Numbered from the stretch's first letter, positions 26,401 to 40,685 are shown. The stretch: DNA of 64,000 bases from Aspidiotus rigidus (GCA_035079385.1 JAVHKY010000069.1:1-64000); one strand, 5' to 3'. Numbers and translations: made by a program. The notes: a model not told the origin generated them from the sequence alone.

Positions 26401-26736
26401 TTTAACGCAGATTACGAATTTCATATCCTTTCGGCTGAAAAACTTGACCACAAATCACAATTTCGAAAATTCGAAATTATTGCCCTCTGTGAAAACTGAA
26501 TTTTCACCAGAAAAAAATCTCCGGCGACTAAAAATTGTACCCAATAGTCCTATCCTAACCGAAATTTAACGCGGATTACGAATTTCATATCCTTCCGGCT
26601 GAAAAACTTGACCACAAATCACAATTTCGAAAATTCGAAATTATTGCCCTCTGTGAAAACTGAATTTTCACCAGAAAAAAATCTCCGGCGACTAAAAATT
26701 GTACCCAATAGTCCTATCCTAACCGAAATTTAACGC
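23455..26736. repeat. 3282-bp tandem duplication, copy 2
   Basis: Every diagnostic mark of the preceding block recurs at an offset of exactly 3282 bp, including the otherwise private G159. The match stops at 26737, where an A47 monomer stands in place of T107/A142. Confidence 0.93.
24275..24440. repeat. 166-bp monomer, second copy
   Basis: Identical diagnostic changes to 20993-21158, 3282 bp downstream, again directly after a GTAGG monomer (24111). Confidence 0.95.
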
Positions 26737-27720
26737 AGATTACGAATTTCATATCCTTTCGGCTGAAAAACTTGACCACAAAACACAATTTCGAAAATTC
26801 GAAATTATTGCCCTCTGTGAAAACTGAATTTTCACCAGAAAAAAATCTCCGGCGACTAAAAATTGTACCCAATAGTCCTATCCTAACCGAAATTTAACGC
26901 AGATTACGAATTTCATATCCTTTCGGCTGAAAAACTTGACCACAAATCACAATTTCGAAAATTCGAAATTATTGCCCTCTGTGAAAACTGAATTTTCACC
27001 AGAAAAAAATCTCCGGCGACTAAAAATTGTACCCAATAGTCCTATCCTAACCGAAATTTAACGCAGATTACGAATTTCATATCCTTTCGGCTGAAAAACT
27101 TGACCACAAATCACAATTTCGAAAATTCGAAATTATTGCCCTCTGTGAAAACTGAATTTTCACCAGAAAATAATCTCCGGCGACTAAAAATTGTACCCAA
27201 TAGTCATATCCTAACCGAAATTTAACGCAGATTACGAATTTCATATCCTTTCGGCTGAAAAACTTGACCACAAATCACAATTTCGAAAATTCGAAATTAT
27301 TGCCCTCTGTGAAAACTGAATTTTCACCAGAAAAAAATCTCCGGCGACTAAAAATTGTACCCAATAGTCCTATCCTAACCGAAATTTAACGCAGATTACG
27401 AATTTCATATCCTTTTGGCTGTAAAACTTGACCACAAATCACAATTTCGAAAATTCGAAATTATTGCCCTCTGTGAAAACTGAATTTTCACCAGAAAAAA
27501 ATCTCCGGCGACTAAAAATTGTACCCAATAGTCCTATCCTAACCGAAATTTAACGCAGATTACGAATTTCATATCCTTTCGGCTGAAAAACTTGACCACG
27601 AATCACAATTCCGAAAAATCGAAATTATTGCCCTGTAGGAAAACTGAATTTTCATCAGAAAAAAATCTCCGGCGACTAAAAATTGTACCCAATAGTCCTA
27701 TCCTAACCGAAATTTAACGC

Positions 27721-27886
27721 AGATTACGAATTTCATATCCTTTCGGCTGAAAAACTTGACCACAAATCACAATTTCGAAAATTCGAAATTATTGCCCTCT
27801 GTGAAAACTGAATTTTCACCAGAATAAAATCTCCGGCGACTAAAAATTGTACCCAATAGTCCTCTATCCTAACCGAAATTTAACGC
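27721..27886. repeat. 166-bp monomer, third copy
   Basis: Follows the GTAGG monomer at 27557. Here the plain monomer with G159 that precedes the pair in the two earlier copies is absent. Confidence 0.95.
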
Positions 27887-29198
27887 AGATTACGAATTTC
27901 ATATCCTTTCGGCTGAAAAACTTGACCACAAATCACAATTTCGAAAATTCGAAATTATTGCCCTCTGTGAAAACTGAATTTTCACCAGAAAAAAATCTCC
28001 GGCGACTAAAAATTGTACCCAATAGTCCTATCCTAACCGAAATTTAACGCAGATTACGAATTTCATATCCTTTCGGCTGAAAAACTTGACCACAAATCAC
28101 AATTTCGAAAATTCGAAATTATTGCCCTCTGTGAAAACTGAATTTTCACCAGAAAAAAATCTCCGGCGACTAAAAATTGTACCCAATAGTCCTATCCTAA
28201 CCGAAATTTAACGCAGATTACGAATTTCATATCCTTTCGGCTGAAAAGCTTGACCACAAATCACAATTTCGAAAATTCGAAATTATTGCCCTCTGTGAAA
28301 ACTGAATTTTCACCAGAAAAAAATCTCCGGCGACTAAAAATTGTACCCAATAGTCCTATCCTAACCGAAATTTAACGCAGATTACGAATTTCATATCCTT
28401 TCGGCTGAAAAACTTGACCACGAATCACAATTCCGAAAAATCGAAATTATTGCCCTGTAGGAAAACTGAATTTTCATCAGAAAAAAATCTCCGGCGACTA
28501 AAAATTGTACCCAATAGTCCTATCCTAACCGAAATTTAACGCAGATTACGAATTTCATATCCTTTCGGCTGAAAAACTTGACCACAAATCACAATTTCGA
28601 AAATTCGAAATTATTGCCCTCTGTGAAAACTGAATTTTCACCAGAAAAAAATCTCCGGCGACTAAAAATTGTACCCAATAGTCCTATCCTAACCGAAATT
28701 TAACGCAGATTACGAATTTCATATCCTTTTGGCTGAAAAACTTGACCACAAATCACAATTCAGAAAATTCGAAATTATTGCCCTCTGTGAAAACTGAATT
28801 TTCACCAGAAAAAAATCTCCGGCGACTAAAAATTGTACCCAATAGTCCTATCCTAACCGAAATTTAACGCAGATTACGAATTTCATATCCTTTCGGCTGA
28901 AAAACTTGACCACAAATCACAATTTCGAAAATTCGAAATTATTGCCCTCTGTGAAAACTGAATTTTCACCAGAAAAAAATCTCCGGCGACTAAAAATTGT
29001 ACCCAATAGTCCTATCCTAACCGAAATTTAACGCAGATTACGAATTTCATATCCTTTCGGCTGAAAAACTTGACCACGAATCACAATTCCGAAAAATCGA
29101 AATTATTGCCCTGTAGGAAAACTGAATTTTCATCAGAAAAAAATCTCCGGCGACTAAAAATTGTACCCAATAGTCCTATCCTAACCGAAATTTAACGC

Positions 29199-29364
29199 AG
29201 ATTACGAATTTCATATCCTTTCGGCTGAAAAACTTGACCACAAATCACAATTTCGAAAATTCGAAATTATTGCCCTCTGTGAAAACTGAATTTTCACCAG
29301 AATAAAATCTCCGGCGACTAAAAATTGTACCCAATAGTCCTCTATCCTAACCGAAATTTAACGC
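29199..29364. repeat. 166-bp monomer, fourth copy
   Basis: Follows the GTAGG monomer at 29035, only nine monomers after the third copy. This extra pair is the segment that is replaced in the second 5.1-kb copy. Confidence 0.95.
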
Positions 29365-32300
29365 AGATTACGAATTTCATATCCTTTCGGCTGAAAAACT
29401 TGACCACAAATCACAATTTCGAAAATTCGAAATTATTGCCCTCTGTGAAAACTGAATTTTCACCAGAAAAAAATCTCCGGCGACTAAAAATTGTACCCAA
29501 TAGTCCTATCCTAACCGAAATTTAACGCAGATTACGAATTTCATATCCTTTCGGCTGAAAAACTTGACCACAAATCACAATTTCGAAAATTCGAAATTAT
29601 TGCCCTCTGTGAAAACTGAATTTTCACCAGAAAAATATCTCCGGCGACTAAAAATTGTACCCAATAGTCCTATCCTAACCGAAATTTAACGCAGATTACG
29701 AATTTCATATCCTTTCGGCTGAAAAACTTGACCACAATTCACAATTTCGAAAATTCGAAATTATTGCCCTCTGTGAAAACTGAATTTTCACCAGAAAAAA
29801 ATCTCCGGCGACTAAAAATTGTACCCAATAGTCCTATCCTAACCGAAATTTAACGCAGATTACGAATTTCATATCCTTTCGGCTGAAAAACTTGACCACA
29901 AATCACAATTTCGAAAATTCGAAATTATTGCCCTCTGTGAAAACTGAATTTTCACCAGAAAAAAATCTCCGGCGACTAAAAATTGTACCCAATAGTCCTA
30001 TCCTAACCGAAATTTAACGCAGATTACGAATTTCATATCCTTTCGGCTGAAAAACTTGACCACAAATCACAATTTCGAAAATTCGAAATTATTGCCCTCT
30101 GTGAAAACTGAATTTTCACCAGAAAAAAATCTCCGGCGACTAAAAATTGTACCCAATAGTCCTATCCTAACCGAAATTTAACGCAGATTACGAATTTCAT
30201 ATCCTTTCGGCTGAAAAACTTGACCACAAATCACAATTTCGAAAATTCGAAATTATTGCCCTCTGTGAAAACTGAATTTTCACCAGAAAAAAATCTCCGG
30301 CGACTAAAAATTGTACCCAATAGTCCTATCCTAACCGAAATTTAACGCGGATTACGAATTTCATATCCTTTCGGCTGAAAAACTTGACCACAAATCACAA
30401 TTTCGAAAATTCGAAATTATTGCCCTCTGTGAAAACTGAATTTTCACCAGAAAAAAATCTCCGGCGACTAAAAATTGTACCCAATAGTCCTATCCTAACC
30501 GAAATTTAACGCAGATTACGAATTTCATATCCTTTCGGCTGAAAAACTTGACCACAAATCACAATTTCGAAAATTCGAAATTATTGCCCTCTGTGAAAAC
30601 TGAATTTTCACCAGAAAAAAATCTCCGGCGACTAAAAATTGTACCCAATAGTCATATCCTAACCGAAATTTAACGCAGATTACGAATTTCATATCCTTTC
30701 GGCTGAAAAACTTGACCACAAATCACAATTTCGAAAATTCGAAATTATTGCCCTCTGTGAAAACTGAATTTTCACCAGAAAAAAATCTCCGGCGACTAAA
30801 AATTGTACCCAATAGTCCTATCCTAACCGAAATTTAACGCAGATTACGAATTCCATATCCTTTCGGCTGAAAAACTTGACCACAAATCACAATTTCGAAA
30901 ATTCGAAATTATTGCCCTCTGTGAAAACTGAATTTTCACCAGAAAAAAATCTCCGGCGACTAAAAATTGTACCCAATAGTCCTATCCTAACCGAAATTTA
31001 ACGCAGATTACGAATTTCATATCCTTTTGGCTGAAAAACTTGACCACAAATCAGAATTCCGAAAATTCGAAATTATTGCCCTCTGTGAAAACTGAATTTT
31101 CACCAGAAAAAAATCTCCGGCGACTAAAAATTGTACCCAATAGTCCTATCCTAACCGAAATTTAACGCAGATTACGAATTTCATATCCTTTTGGCTGAAA
31201 AACTTGACCACAAATCAGAATTCCGAAAATTCGAAATTATTGCCCTCTGTGAAAACTGAATTTTCACCAGAAAAAAATCTCCGGCGACTAAAAATTGTAC
31301 CCAATAGTCCTATCCTAACCGAAATTTAACGCAGATTACGAATTTCATATCCTTTTGGCTGAAAAACTTGACCACAAATCACAATTTCGAAAATTCGAAA
31401 TTATTGCCCTCTGTGAAAACTGAATTTTCACCAGAAAAAAATCTCCGGCGACTAAAAATTGTACCCAATAGTCCTATCCTAACCGAAATTTAACGCAGAT
31501 TACGAATTTCATATCCTTTCGGCTGAAAAACTTGACCACAAATCACAATTTCGAAAATTCGAAATTATTGCCCTCTGTGAAAACTGAATTTTCACCAGAA
31601 AAAAATCTCCGGCGACTAAAAATTGTACCCAATAGTCCTATCCTAACCGAAATTTAACGCGGATTACGAATTTCATATCCTTCCGGCTGAAAAACTTGAC
31701 CACAAATCACAATTTCGAAAATTCGAAATTATTGCCCTCTGTGAAAACTGAATTTTCACCAGAAAAAAATCTCCGGCGACTAAAAATTGTACCCAATAGT
31801 CCTATCCTAACCGAAATTTAACGCAGATTACGAATTTCATATCCTTTCGGCTGAAAAACTTGACCACAAAACACAATTTCGAAAATTCGAAATTATTGCC
31901 CTCTGTGAAAACTGAATTTTCACCAGAAAAAAATCTCCGGCGACTAAAAATTGTACCCAATAGTCCTATCCTAACCGAAATTTAACGCAGATTACGAATT
32001 TCATATCCTTTCGGCTGAAAAACTTGACCACAAATCACAATTTCGAAAATTCGAAATTATTGCCCTCTGTGAAAACTGAATTTTCACCAGAAAAAAATCT
32101 CCGGCGACTAAAAATTGTACCCAATAGTCCTATCCTAACCGAAATTTAACGCAGATTACGAATTTCATATCCTTTCGGCTGAAAAACTTGACCACAAATC
32201 ACAATTTCGAAAATTCGAAATTATTGCCCTCTGTGAAAACTGAATTTTCACCAGAAAATAATCTCCGGCGACTAAAAATTGTACCCAATAGTCATATCCT

Positions 32301-32808
32301 AACCGAAATTTAACGCAGATTACGAATTTCATATCCTTTCGGCTGAAAAACTTGACCACAAATCACAATTTCGAAAATTCGAAATTATTGCCCTCTGTGA
32401 AAACTGAATTTTCACCAGAAAAAAATCTCCGGCGACTAAAAATTGTACCCAATAGTCCTATCCTAACCGAAATTTAACGCAGATTACGAATTTCATATCC
32501 TTTTGGCTGTAAAACTTGACCACAAATCACAATTTCGAAAATTCGAAATTATTGCCCTCTGTGAAAACTGAATTTTCACCAGAAAAAAATCTCCGGCGAC
32601 TAAAAATTGTACCCAATAGTCCTATCCTAACCGAAATTTAACGCAGATTACGAATTTCATATCCTTTCGGCTGAAAAACTTGACCACGAATCACAATTCC
32701 GAAAAATCGAAATTATTGCCCTGTAGGAAAACTGAATTTTCATCAGAAAAAAATCTCCGGCGACTAAAAATTGTACCCAATAGTCCTATCCTAACCGAAA
32801 TTTAACGC

Positions 32809-32974
32809 AGATTACGAATTTCATATCCTTTCGGCTGAAAAACTTGACCACAAATCACAATTTCGAAAATTCGAAATTATTGCCCTCTGTGAAAACTGAA
32901 TTTTCACCAGAATAAAATCTCCGGCGACTAAAAATTGTACCCAATAGTCCTCTATCCTAACCGAAATTTAACGC
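32809..32974. repeat. 166-bp monomer, fifth copy
   Basis: Follows the GTAGG monomer at 32645 and matches the third copy at an offset of 5088 bp. Confidence 0.95.
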
Positions 32975-34122
32975 AGATTACGAATTTCATATCCTTTCGG
33001 CTGAAAAACTTGACCACAAATCACAATTTCGAAAATTCGAAATTATTGCCCTCTGTGAAAACTGAATTTTCACCAGAAAAAAATCTCCGGCGACTAAAAA
33101 TTGTACCCAATAGTCCTATCCTAACCGAAATTTAACGCAGATTACGAATTTCATATCCTTTCGGCTGAAAAACTTGACCACAAATCACAATTTCGAAAAT
33201 TCGAAATTATTGCCCTCTGTGAAAACTGAATTTTCACCAGAAAAAAATCTCCGGCGACTAAAAATTGTACCCAATAGTCCTATCCTAACCGAAATTTAAC
33301 GCAGATTACGAATTTCATATCCTTTCGGCTGAAAAGCTTGACCACAAATCACAATTTCGAAAATTCGAAATTATTGCCCTCTGTGAAAACTGAATTTTCA
33401 CCAGAAAAAAATCTCCGGCGACTAAAAATTGTACCCAATAGTCCTATCCTAACCGAAATTTAACGCAGATTACGAATTTCATATCCTTTCGGCTGAAAAA
33501 CTTGACCACGAATCACAATTCCGAAAAATCGAAATTATTGCCCTGTAGGAAAACTGAATTTTCATCAGAAAAAAATCTCCGGCGACTAAAAATTGTACCC
33601 AATAGTCCTATCCTAACCGAAATTTAACGCAGATTACGAATTTCATATCCTTTCGGCTGAAAAACTTGACCACAAATCACAATTTCGAAAATTCGAAATT
33701 ATTGCCCTCTGTGAAAACTGAATTTTCACCAGAAAAAAATCTCCGGCGACTAAAAATTGTACCCAATAGTCCTATCCTAACCGAAATTTAACGCAGATTA
33801 CGAATTTCATATCCTTTTGGCTGAAAAACTTGACCACAAATCACAATTCAGAAAATTCGAAATTATTGCCCTCTGTGAAAACTGAATTTTCACCAGAAAA
33901 AAATCTCCGGCGACTAAAAATTGTACCCAATAGTCCTATCCTAACCGAAATTTAACGCAGATTACGAATTTCATATCCTTTCGGCTGAAAAACTTGACCA
34001 CAAATCACAATTTCGAAAATTCGAAATTATTGCCCTCTGTGAAAACTGAATTTTCACCAGAAAAAAATCTCCGGCGACTAAAAATTGTACCCAATAGTCC
34101 TATCCTAACCGAAATTTAACGC

Positions 34123-34614
34123 AGATTACGAATTTCATATCCTTTCGGCTGAAAAACTTGACCACAAATCACAAGTGCGAAAATTCGAAATTATTGCCCT
34201 CTGTGAAAACTGAATTTTCACCAGAAAAAAATCTCCGGCGACTAAAAATTGTACCCAATAGTCCTATCCTAACCGAAATTTAACGCAGATTACGAATTTC
34301 ATATCCTTTCGGCTGAAAAACTTGACCACAAATCACAAGTGCGAAAATTCGAAATTATTGCCCTCTGTGAAAACTGAATTTTCACCAGAAAAAAATCTCC
34401 GGCGACTAAAAATTGTACCCAATAGTCCTATCCTAACCGAAATTTAACGCAGATTACGAATTTCATATCCTTTCGGCTGAAAAACTTAACCACGAATCAC
34501 AATTTCGAAAATTCGAAATTATTGCCCTCTGTGAAAACTGAATTTTCACCAGAAAAAAATCTCCGGCGACTAAAAATTGTACCCAATAGTCCTATCCTAA
34601 CCGAAATTTAACGC
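34123..34614. repeat. Three-monomer patch of zone C type inside zone B
   Basis: Two AAGTGCG monomers and one A38/G44 monomer typical of zone C sit inside the second 5.1-kb copy, flanked on both sides by sequence colinear with copy 1. The same five-monomer order including T108 and T46 recurs at 36255-37075, which suggests a source or a sister copy. Confidence 0.82.
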
Positions 34615-37600
34615 AGATTACGAATTTCATATCCTTTCGGCTGAAAAACTTGACCACAAATCACAATTTCGAAAATTCGAAATTATTGCCCTCTGTGAAA
34701 ACTGAATTTTCACCAGAAAAATATCTCCGGCGACTAAAAATTGTACCCAATAGTCCTATCCTAACCGAAATTTAACGCAGATTACGAATTTCATATCCTT
34801 TCGGCTGAAAAACTTGACCACAATTCACAATTTCGAAAATTCGAAATTATTGCCCTCTGTGAAAACTGAATTTTCACCAGAAAAAAATCTCCGGCGACTA
34901 AAAATTGTACCCAATAGTCCTATCCTAACCGAAATTTAACGCAGATTACGAATTTCATATCCTTTCGGCTGAAAAACTTGACCACAAATCACAATTTCGA
35001 AAATTCGAAATTATTGCCCTCTGTGAAAACTGAATTTTCACCAGAAAAAAATCTCCGGCGACTAAAAATTGTACCCAATAGTCCTATCCTAACCGAAATT
35101 TAACGCAGATTACGAATTTCATATCCTTTCGGCTGAAAAACTTGACCACAAATCACAATTTCGAAAATTCGAAATTATTGCCCTCTGTGAAAACTGAATT
35201 TTCACCAGAAAAAAATCTCCGGCGACTAAAAATTGTACCCAATAGTCCTATCCTAACCGAAATTTAACGCAGATTACGAATTTCATATCCTTTCGGCTGA
35301 AAAACTTGACCACAAATCACAATTTCGAAAATTCGAAATTATTGCCCTCTGTGAAAACTGAATTTTCACCAGAAAAAAATCTCCGGCGACTAAAAATTGT
35401 ACCCAATAGTCCTATCCTAACCGAAATTTAACGCAGATTACGAATTTCATATCCTTTTGGCTGAAAAACTTGACCACAAATCACAATTCAGAAAATTCGA
35501 AATTATTGCCCTCTGTGAAAACTGAATTTTCACCAGAAAAAAATCTCCGGCGACTAAAAATTGTACCCAATAGTCCTATCCTAACCGAAATTTAACGCAG
35601 ATTACGAATTTCATATCCTTTCGGCTGAAAAACTTGACCACAAATCACAAGTGCGAAAATTCGAAATTATTGCCCTCTGTGAAAACTGAATTTTCACCAG
35701 AAAAAAATCTCCGGCGACTAAAAATTGTACCCAATAGTCCTATCCTAACCGAAATTTAACGCAGATTACGAATTTCATATCCTTTCGGCTGAAAAACTTG
35801 ACCACAAATCACAAGTGCGAAAATTCGAAATTATTGCCCTCTGTGAAAACTGAATTTTCACCAGAAAAAAATCTCCGGCGACTAAAAATTGTACCCAATA
35901 GTCCTATCCTAACCGAAATTTAACGCAGATTACGAATTTCATATCCTTTCGGCTGAAAAACTTGACCACAAATCACAATTTCGAAAATTCGAAATTATTG
36001 CCCTCTGTGAAAACTGAATTTTCACCAGAAAAAAATCTCCGGCGACTAAAAATTGTACCCAATAGTCCTATCCTAACCGAAATTTAACGCAGATTACGAA
36101 TTTCATATCCTTTCGGCTGAAAAACTTAACCACGAATCACAATTTCGAAAATTCGAAATTATTGCCCTCTGTGAAAACTGAATTTTCACCAGAAAAAAAT
36201 CTCCGGCGACTAAAAATTGTACCCAATAGTCCTATCCTAACCGAAATTTAACGCAGATTACGAATTTCATATCCTTTCGGCTGAAAAACTTGACCACAAA
36301 TCACAAGTGCGAAAATTCGAAATTATTGCCCTCTGTGAAAACTGAATTTTCACCAGAAAAAAATCTCCGGCGACTAAAAATTGTACCCAATAGTCCTATC
36401 CTAACCGAAATTTAACGCAGATTACGAATTTCATATCCTTTCGGCTGAAAAACTTGACCACAAATCACAAGTGCGAAAATTCGAAATTATTGCCCTCTGT
36501 GAAAACTGAATTTTCACCAGAAAAAAAATCTCCGGCGACTAAAAATTGTACCCAATAGTCCTATCCTAACCGAAATTTAACGCAGATTACGAATTTCATA
36601 TCCTTTCGGCTGAAAAACTTAACCACGAATCACAATTTCGAAAATTCGAAATTATTGCCCTCTGTGAAAACTGAATTTTCACCAGAAAAAAATCTCCGGC
36701 GACTAAAAATTGTACCCAATAGTCCTATCCTAACCGAAATTTAACGCAGATTACGAATTTCATATCCTTTCGGCTGAAAAACTTGACCACAAATCACAAT
36801 TTCGAAAATTCGAAATTATTGCCCTCTGTGAAAACTGAATTTTCACCAGAAAAATATCTCCGGCGACTAAAAATTGTACCCAATAGTCCTATCCTAACCG
36901 AAATTTAACGCAGATTACGAATTTCATATCCTTTCGGCTGAAAAACTTGACCACAATTCACAATTTCGAAAATTCGAAATTATTGCCCTCTGTGAAAACT
37001 GAATTTTCACCAGAAAAAAATCTCCGGCGACTAAAAATTGTACCCAATAGTCCTATCCTAACCGAAATTTAACGCAGATTACGAATTTCATATCCTTTCG
37101 GCTGAAAAACTTAACCACGAATCACAATTTCGAAAATTCGAAATTATTGCCCTCTGTGAAAACTGAATTTTCACCAGAAAAAAATCTCCGGCGACTAAAA
37201 ATTGTACCCAATAGTCCTATCCTAACCGAAATTTAACGCAGATTACGAATTTCATATCCTTTCGGCTGAAAAACTTGACCACAAATCACAAGTGCGAAAA
37301 TTCGAAATTATTGCCCTCTGTGAAAACTGAATTTTCACCAGAAAAAAATCTCCGGCGACTAAAAATTGTACCCAATAGTCCTATCCTAACCGAAATTTAA
37401 CGCAGATTACGAATTTCATATCCTTTCGGCTGAAAAACTTGACCACAAATCACAAGTGCGAAAATTCGAAATTATTGCCCTCTGTGAAAACTGAATTTTC
37501 ACCAGAAAAAAAATCTCCGGCGACTAAAAATTGTACCCAATAGTCCTATCCTAACCGAAATTTAACGCAGATTACGAATTTCATATCCTTTCGGCTGAAA

Positions 37601-37896
37601 AACTTAACCACGAATCACAATTTCGAAAATTCGAAATTATTGCCCTCTGTGAAAACTGAATTTTCACCAGAAAAAAATCTCCGGCGACTAAAAATTGTAC
37701 CCAATAGTCCTATCCTAACCGAAATTTAACGCAGATTACGAATTTCATATCCTTTCGGCTGAAAAACTTGACCACAAATCACAATTTCGAAAATTCGAAA
37801 TTATTGCCCTCTGTGAAAACTGAATTTTCACCAGAAAAAAATCTCCGGCGACTAAAAATTGTACCCAATAGTCCTATCCTAACCGAAATTTAACGC

Positions 37897-39373
37897 AGAT
37901 TACGAATTTCATATCCTTTTGGCTGAAAAACTTGACCACAAATCACAATTCAGAAAATTCGAAATTATTGCCCTCTGTGAAAACTGAATTTTCACCAGAA
38001 AAAAATCTCCGGCGACTAAAAATTGTACCCAATAGTCCTATCCTAACCGAAATTTAACGCAGATTACGAATTTCATATCCTTTCGGCTGAAAAACTTGAC
38101 CACAAATCACAAGTGCGAAAATTCGAAATTATTGCCCTCTGTGAAAACTGAATTTTCACCAGAAAAAAATCTCCGGCGACTAAAAATTGTACCCAATAGT
38201 CCTATCCTAACCGAAATTTAACGCAGATTACGAATTTCATATCCTTTCGGCAGAAAAACTTGACCACAAATCACAAGTGCGAAAATTCGAAATTATTGCC
38301 CTCTGTGAAAACTGAATTTTCACCAGAAAAAAATCTCCGGCGACTAAAAATTGTACCCAATAGTCCTATCCTAACCGAAATTTAACGCAGATTACGAATT
38401 TCATATCCTTTCGGCTGAAAAACTTGACCACAAATCACAATTTCGAAAATTCGAAATTATTGCCCTCTGTGAAAACTGAATTTTCACCAGAAAAAAATCT
38501 CCGGCGACTAAAAATTGTACCCAATAGTCCTATCCTAACCGAAATTTAACGCAGATTACGAATTTCATATCCTTTCGGCTGAAAAACTTAACCACGAATC
38601 ACAATTTCGAAAATTCGAAATTATTGCCCTCTGTGAAAACTGAATTTTCACCAGAAAAAAATCTCCGGCGACTAAAAATTGTACCCAATAGTCCTATCCT
38701 AACCGAAATTTAACGCAGATTACGAATTTCATATCCTTTCGGCTGAAAAACTTGACCACAAATCACAAGTGCGAAAATTCGAAATTATTGCCCTCTGTGA
38801 AAACTGAATTTTCACCAGAAAAAAATCTCCGGCGACTAAAAATTGTACCCAATAGTCCTATCCTAACCGAAATTTAACGCAGATTACGAATTTCATATCC
38901 TTTCGGCTGAAAAACTTGACCACAAATCACAAGTGCGAAAATTCGAAATTATTGCCCTCTGTGAAAACTGAATTTTCACCAGAAAAAAAATCTCCGGCGA
39001 CTAAAAATTGTACCCAATAGTCCTATCCTAACCGAAATTTAACGCAGATTACGAATTTCATATCCTTTCGGCTGAAAAACTTAACCACGAATCACAATTT
39101 CGAAAATTCGAAATTATTGCCCTCTGTGAAAACTGAATTTTCACCAGAAAAAAATCTCCGGCGACTAAAAATTGTACCCAATAGTCCTATCCTAACCGAA
39201 ATTTAACGCAGATTACGAATTTCATATCCTTTCGGCTGAAAAACTTGACCACAAATCACAATTTCGAAAATTCGAAATTATTGCCCTCTGTGAAAACTGA
39301 ATTTTCACCAGAAAAAAATCTCCGGCGACTAAAAATTGTACCCAATAGTCCTATCCTAACCGAAATTTAACGC
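37897..39373. repeat. 1477-bp nine-mer, copy 1
   Basis: Order: T24/C55/A56; G53/G55; A28 (GGCAG) with G53/G55; plain; A38/G44; G53/G55; G53/G55 with A8; A38/G44; plain. The single extra A makes the unit 9 x 164 + 1. Confidence 0.92.
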
Positions 39374-40685
39374 AGATTACGAATTTCATATCCTTTTGGC
39401 TGAAAAACTTGACCACAAATCACAATTCAGAAAATTCGAAATTATTGCCCTCTGTGAAAACTGAATTTTCACCAGAAAAAAATCTCCGGCGACTAAAAAT
39501 TGTACCCAATAGTCCTATCCTAACCGAAATTTAACGCAGATTACGAATTTCATATCCTTTCGGCTGAAAAACTTAACCACAAATCACAATTTCGAAAATT
39601 CGAAATTATTGCCCTCTGTGAAAACTGAATTTTCACCAGAAAAAAATCTCCGGCCACTAAAAATTGTACCCAATAGTCCTATCCTAACCGAAATTTAACG
39701 CAGATTACGAATTTCATATCCTTTCGGCTGAAAAACTTGACCACAAATCACAATTTCGAAAATTCGAAATTATTGCCCTCTGTGAAAACTGAATTTTCAC
39801 CAGAAAAAAATCTCCGGCGACTAAAAATTGTACCCAATAGTCCTATCCTAACCGAAATTTAACGCAGATTACGAATTTCATATCCTTTTGGCTGTAAAAC
39901 TTGACCACAAATCACAATTTCGAAAATTCGAAATTATTGCCCTCTGTGAAAACTGAATTTTCACCAGAAAAAAATCTCCGGCGACTAAAAATTGTACCCA
40001 ATAGTCCTATCCTAACCGAAATTTAACGCAGATTACGAATTTCATATCCTTTCGGCTGAAAAACATAACCACAAATCACAATTTCGAAAATTCGAAATTG
40101 TTGCCCTCTGTGAAAACTGAATTTTCACCAGAAAAAAATCTCCGGCGACTAAAAATTGTACCCAATAGTCCTATCCTAACCGAAATTTAACGCAGATTAC
40201 GAATTTCATATCCTTTCGGCTGAAAAACTTGACCACAAATCACAATTTCGAAAATTCGAAAATATTGCCCTCTGTGAAAACTGAATTTTCACCAGAAAAA
40301 AATCTCCGGCCACTAAAAATTGTACCCAATAGTTCTATCCTAACCGAAATTTAACGCAGATTACGAATTTCATATCCTTTCGGCTGAAAAACTTGACCAC
40401 AAATCACAATTTCGAAAATTCGAAATTATTGCCCTCTGTGAAAACTGAATTTTCACCAGAAAAAAATCTCCGGCGACTAAAAATTGTACCCAATAGTCCT
40501 ATCCTAACCGAAATTTAACGCAGATTACGAATTTCATATCCTTTCGGCTGAAAAACTTGACCACAAATCACAATTTCGAAAATTCGAAATTATTGCCCTC
40601 TGTGAAAACTGAATTTTCACCAGAAAAAAATCTCCGGCGACTAAAAATTGTACCCAATAGTCCTATCCTAACCGAAATTTAACGC
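39374..40685. repeat. 1312-bp eight-mer block, copy 1
   Basis: Order: T24/C55/A56; A38 with C118 (GGCCACT); plain; T24/T30; ACATAACC with G71; A69 with C118 and AGTTCTAT; plain; plain. It separates two runs of the nine-mer. Confidence 0.9.

Larger units (their letters stand above)
25097..30184. repeat. 5088-bp tandem duplication, copy 1
   Basis: Thirty-one monomers plus four bases (two +2 monomers). It overlaps the end of the second 3282-bp copy. Marks in order are G1, the A142-C13-EcoRI run, A47, T107/A142, T24/T30, GTAGG, +2, AAGCTT, GTAGG, T24/C55/A56, then a second GTAGG and +2 pair at 29035-29364, T108 at 29529 and T46 at 29693. Confidence 0.9.
17057..35270. repeat. Zone B: large higher-order repeat family
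   Basis: A recurring order of variant monomers defines this zone. An anchor run comes first: A142, plain, C13 (creating GAATTC), then two monomers with T24+G50+C55. After it come T24, plain and G1/C23, then T107+A142, plain, T24+T30, the GTAGG variant and a +2-bp monomer, and later an AAGCTT-bearing monomer. The anchor run starts at 17057, 18861, 22143, 25425 and 30513. Spacings of 1804, 3282, 3282 and 5088 bp show that the unit grew by unequal steps rather than by one fixed period. Confidence 0.88.
30185..35270. repeat. 5086-bp tandem duplication, copy 2, with a replaced patch
   Basis: Marks follow copy 1 at an offset of 5088 bp up to 34122. The next three monomers (34123-34614) carry G53/G55, G53/G55 and A38/G44 instead of GTAGG, +2 and plain. 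Matching then resumes at an offset of 5086 with T108 (34615) and T46 (34779). The length difference of two bases is explained by the missing +2 monomer in the patch. Confidence 0.88.
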
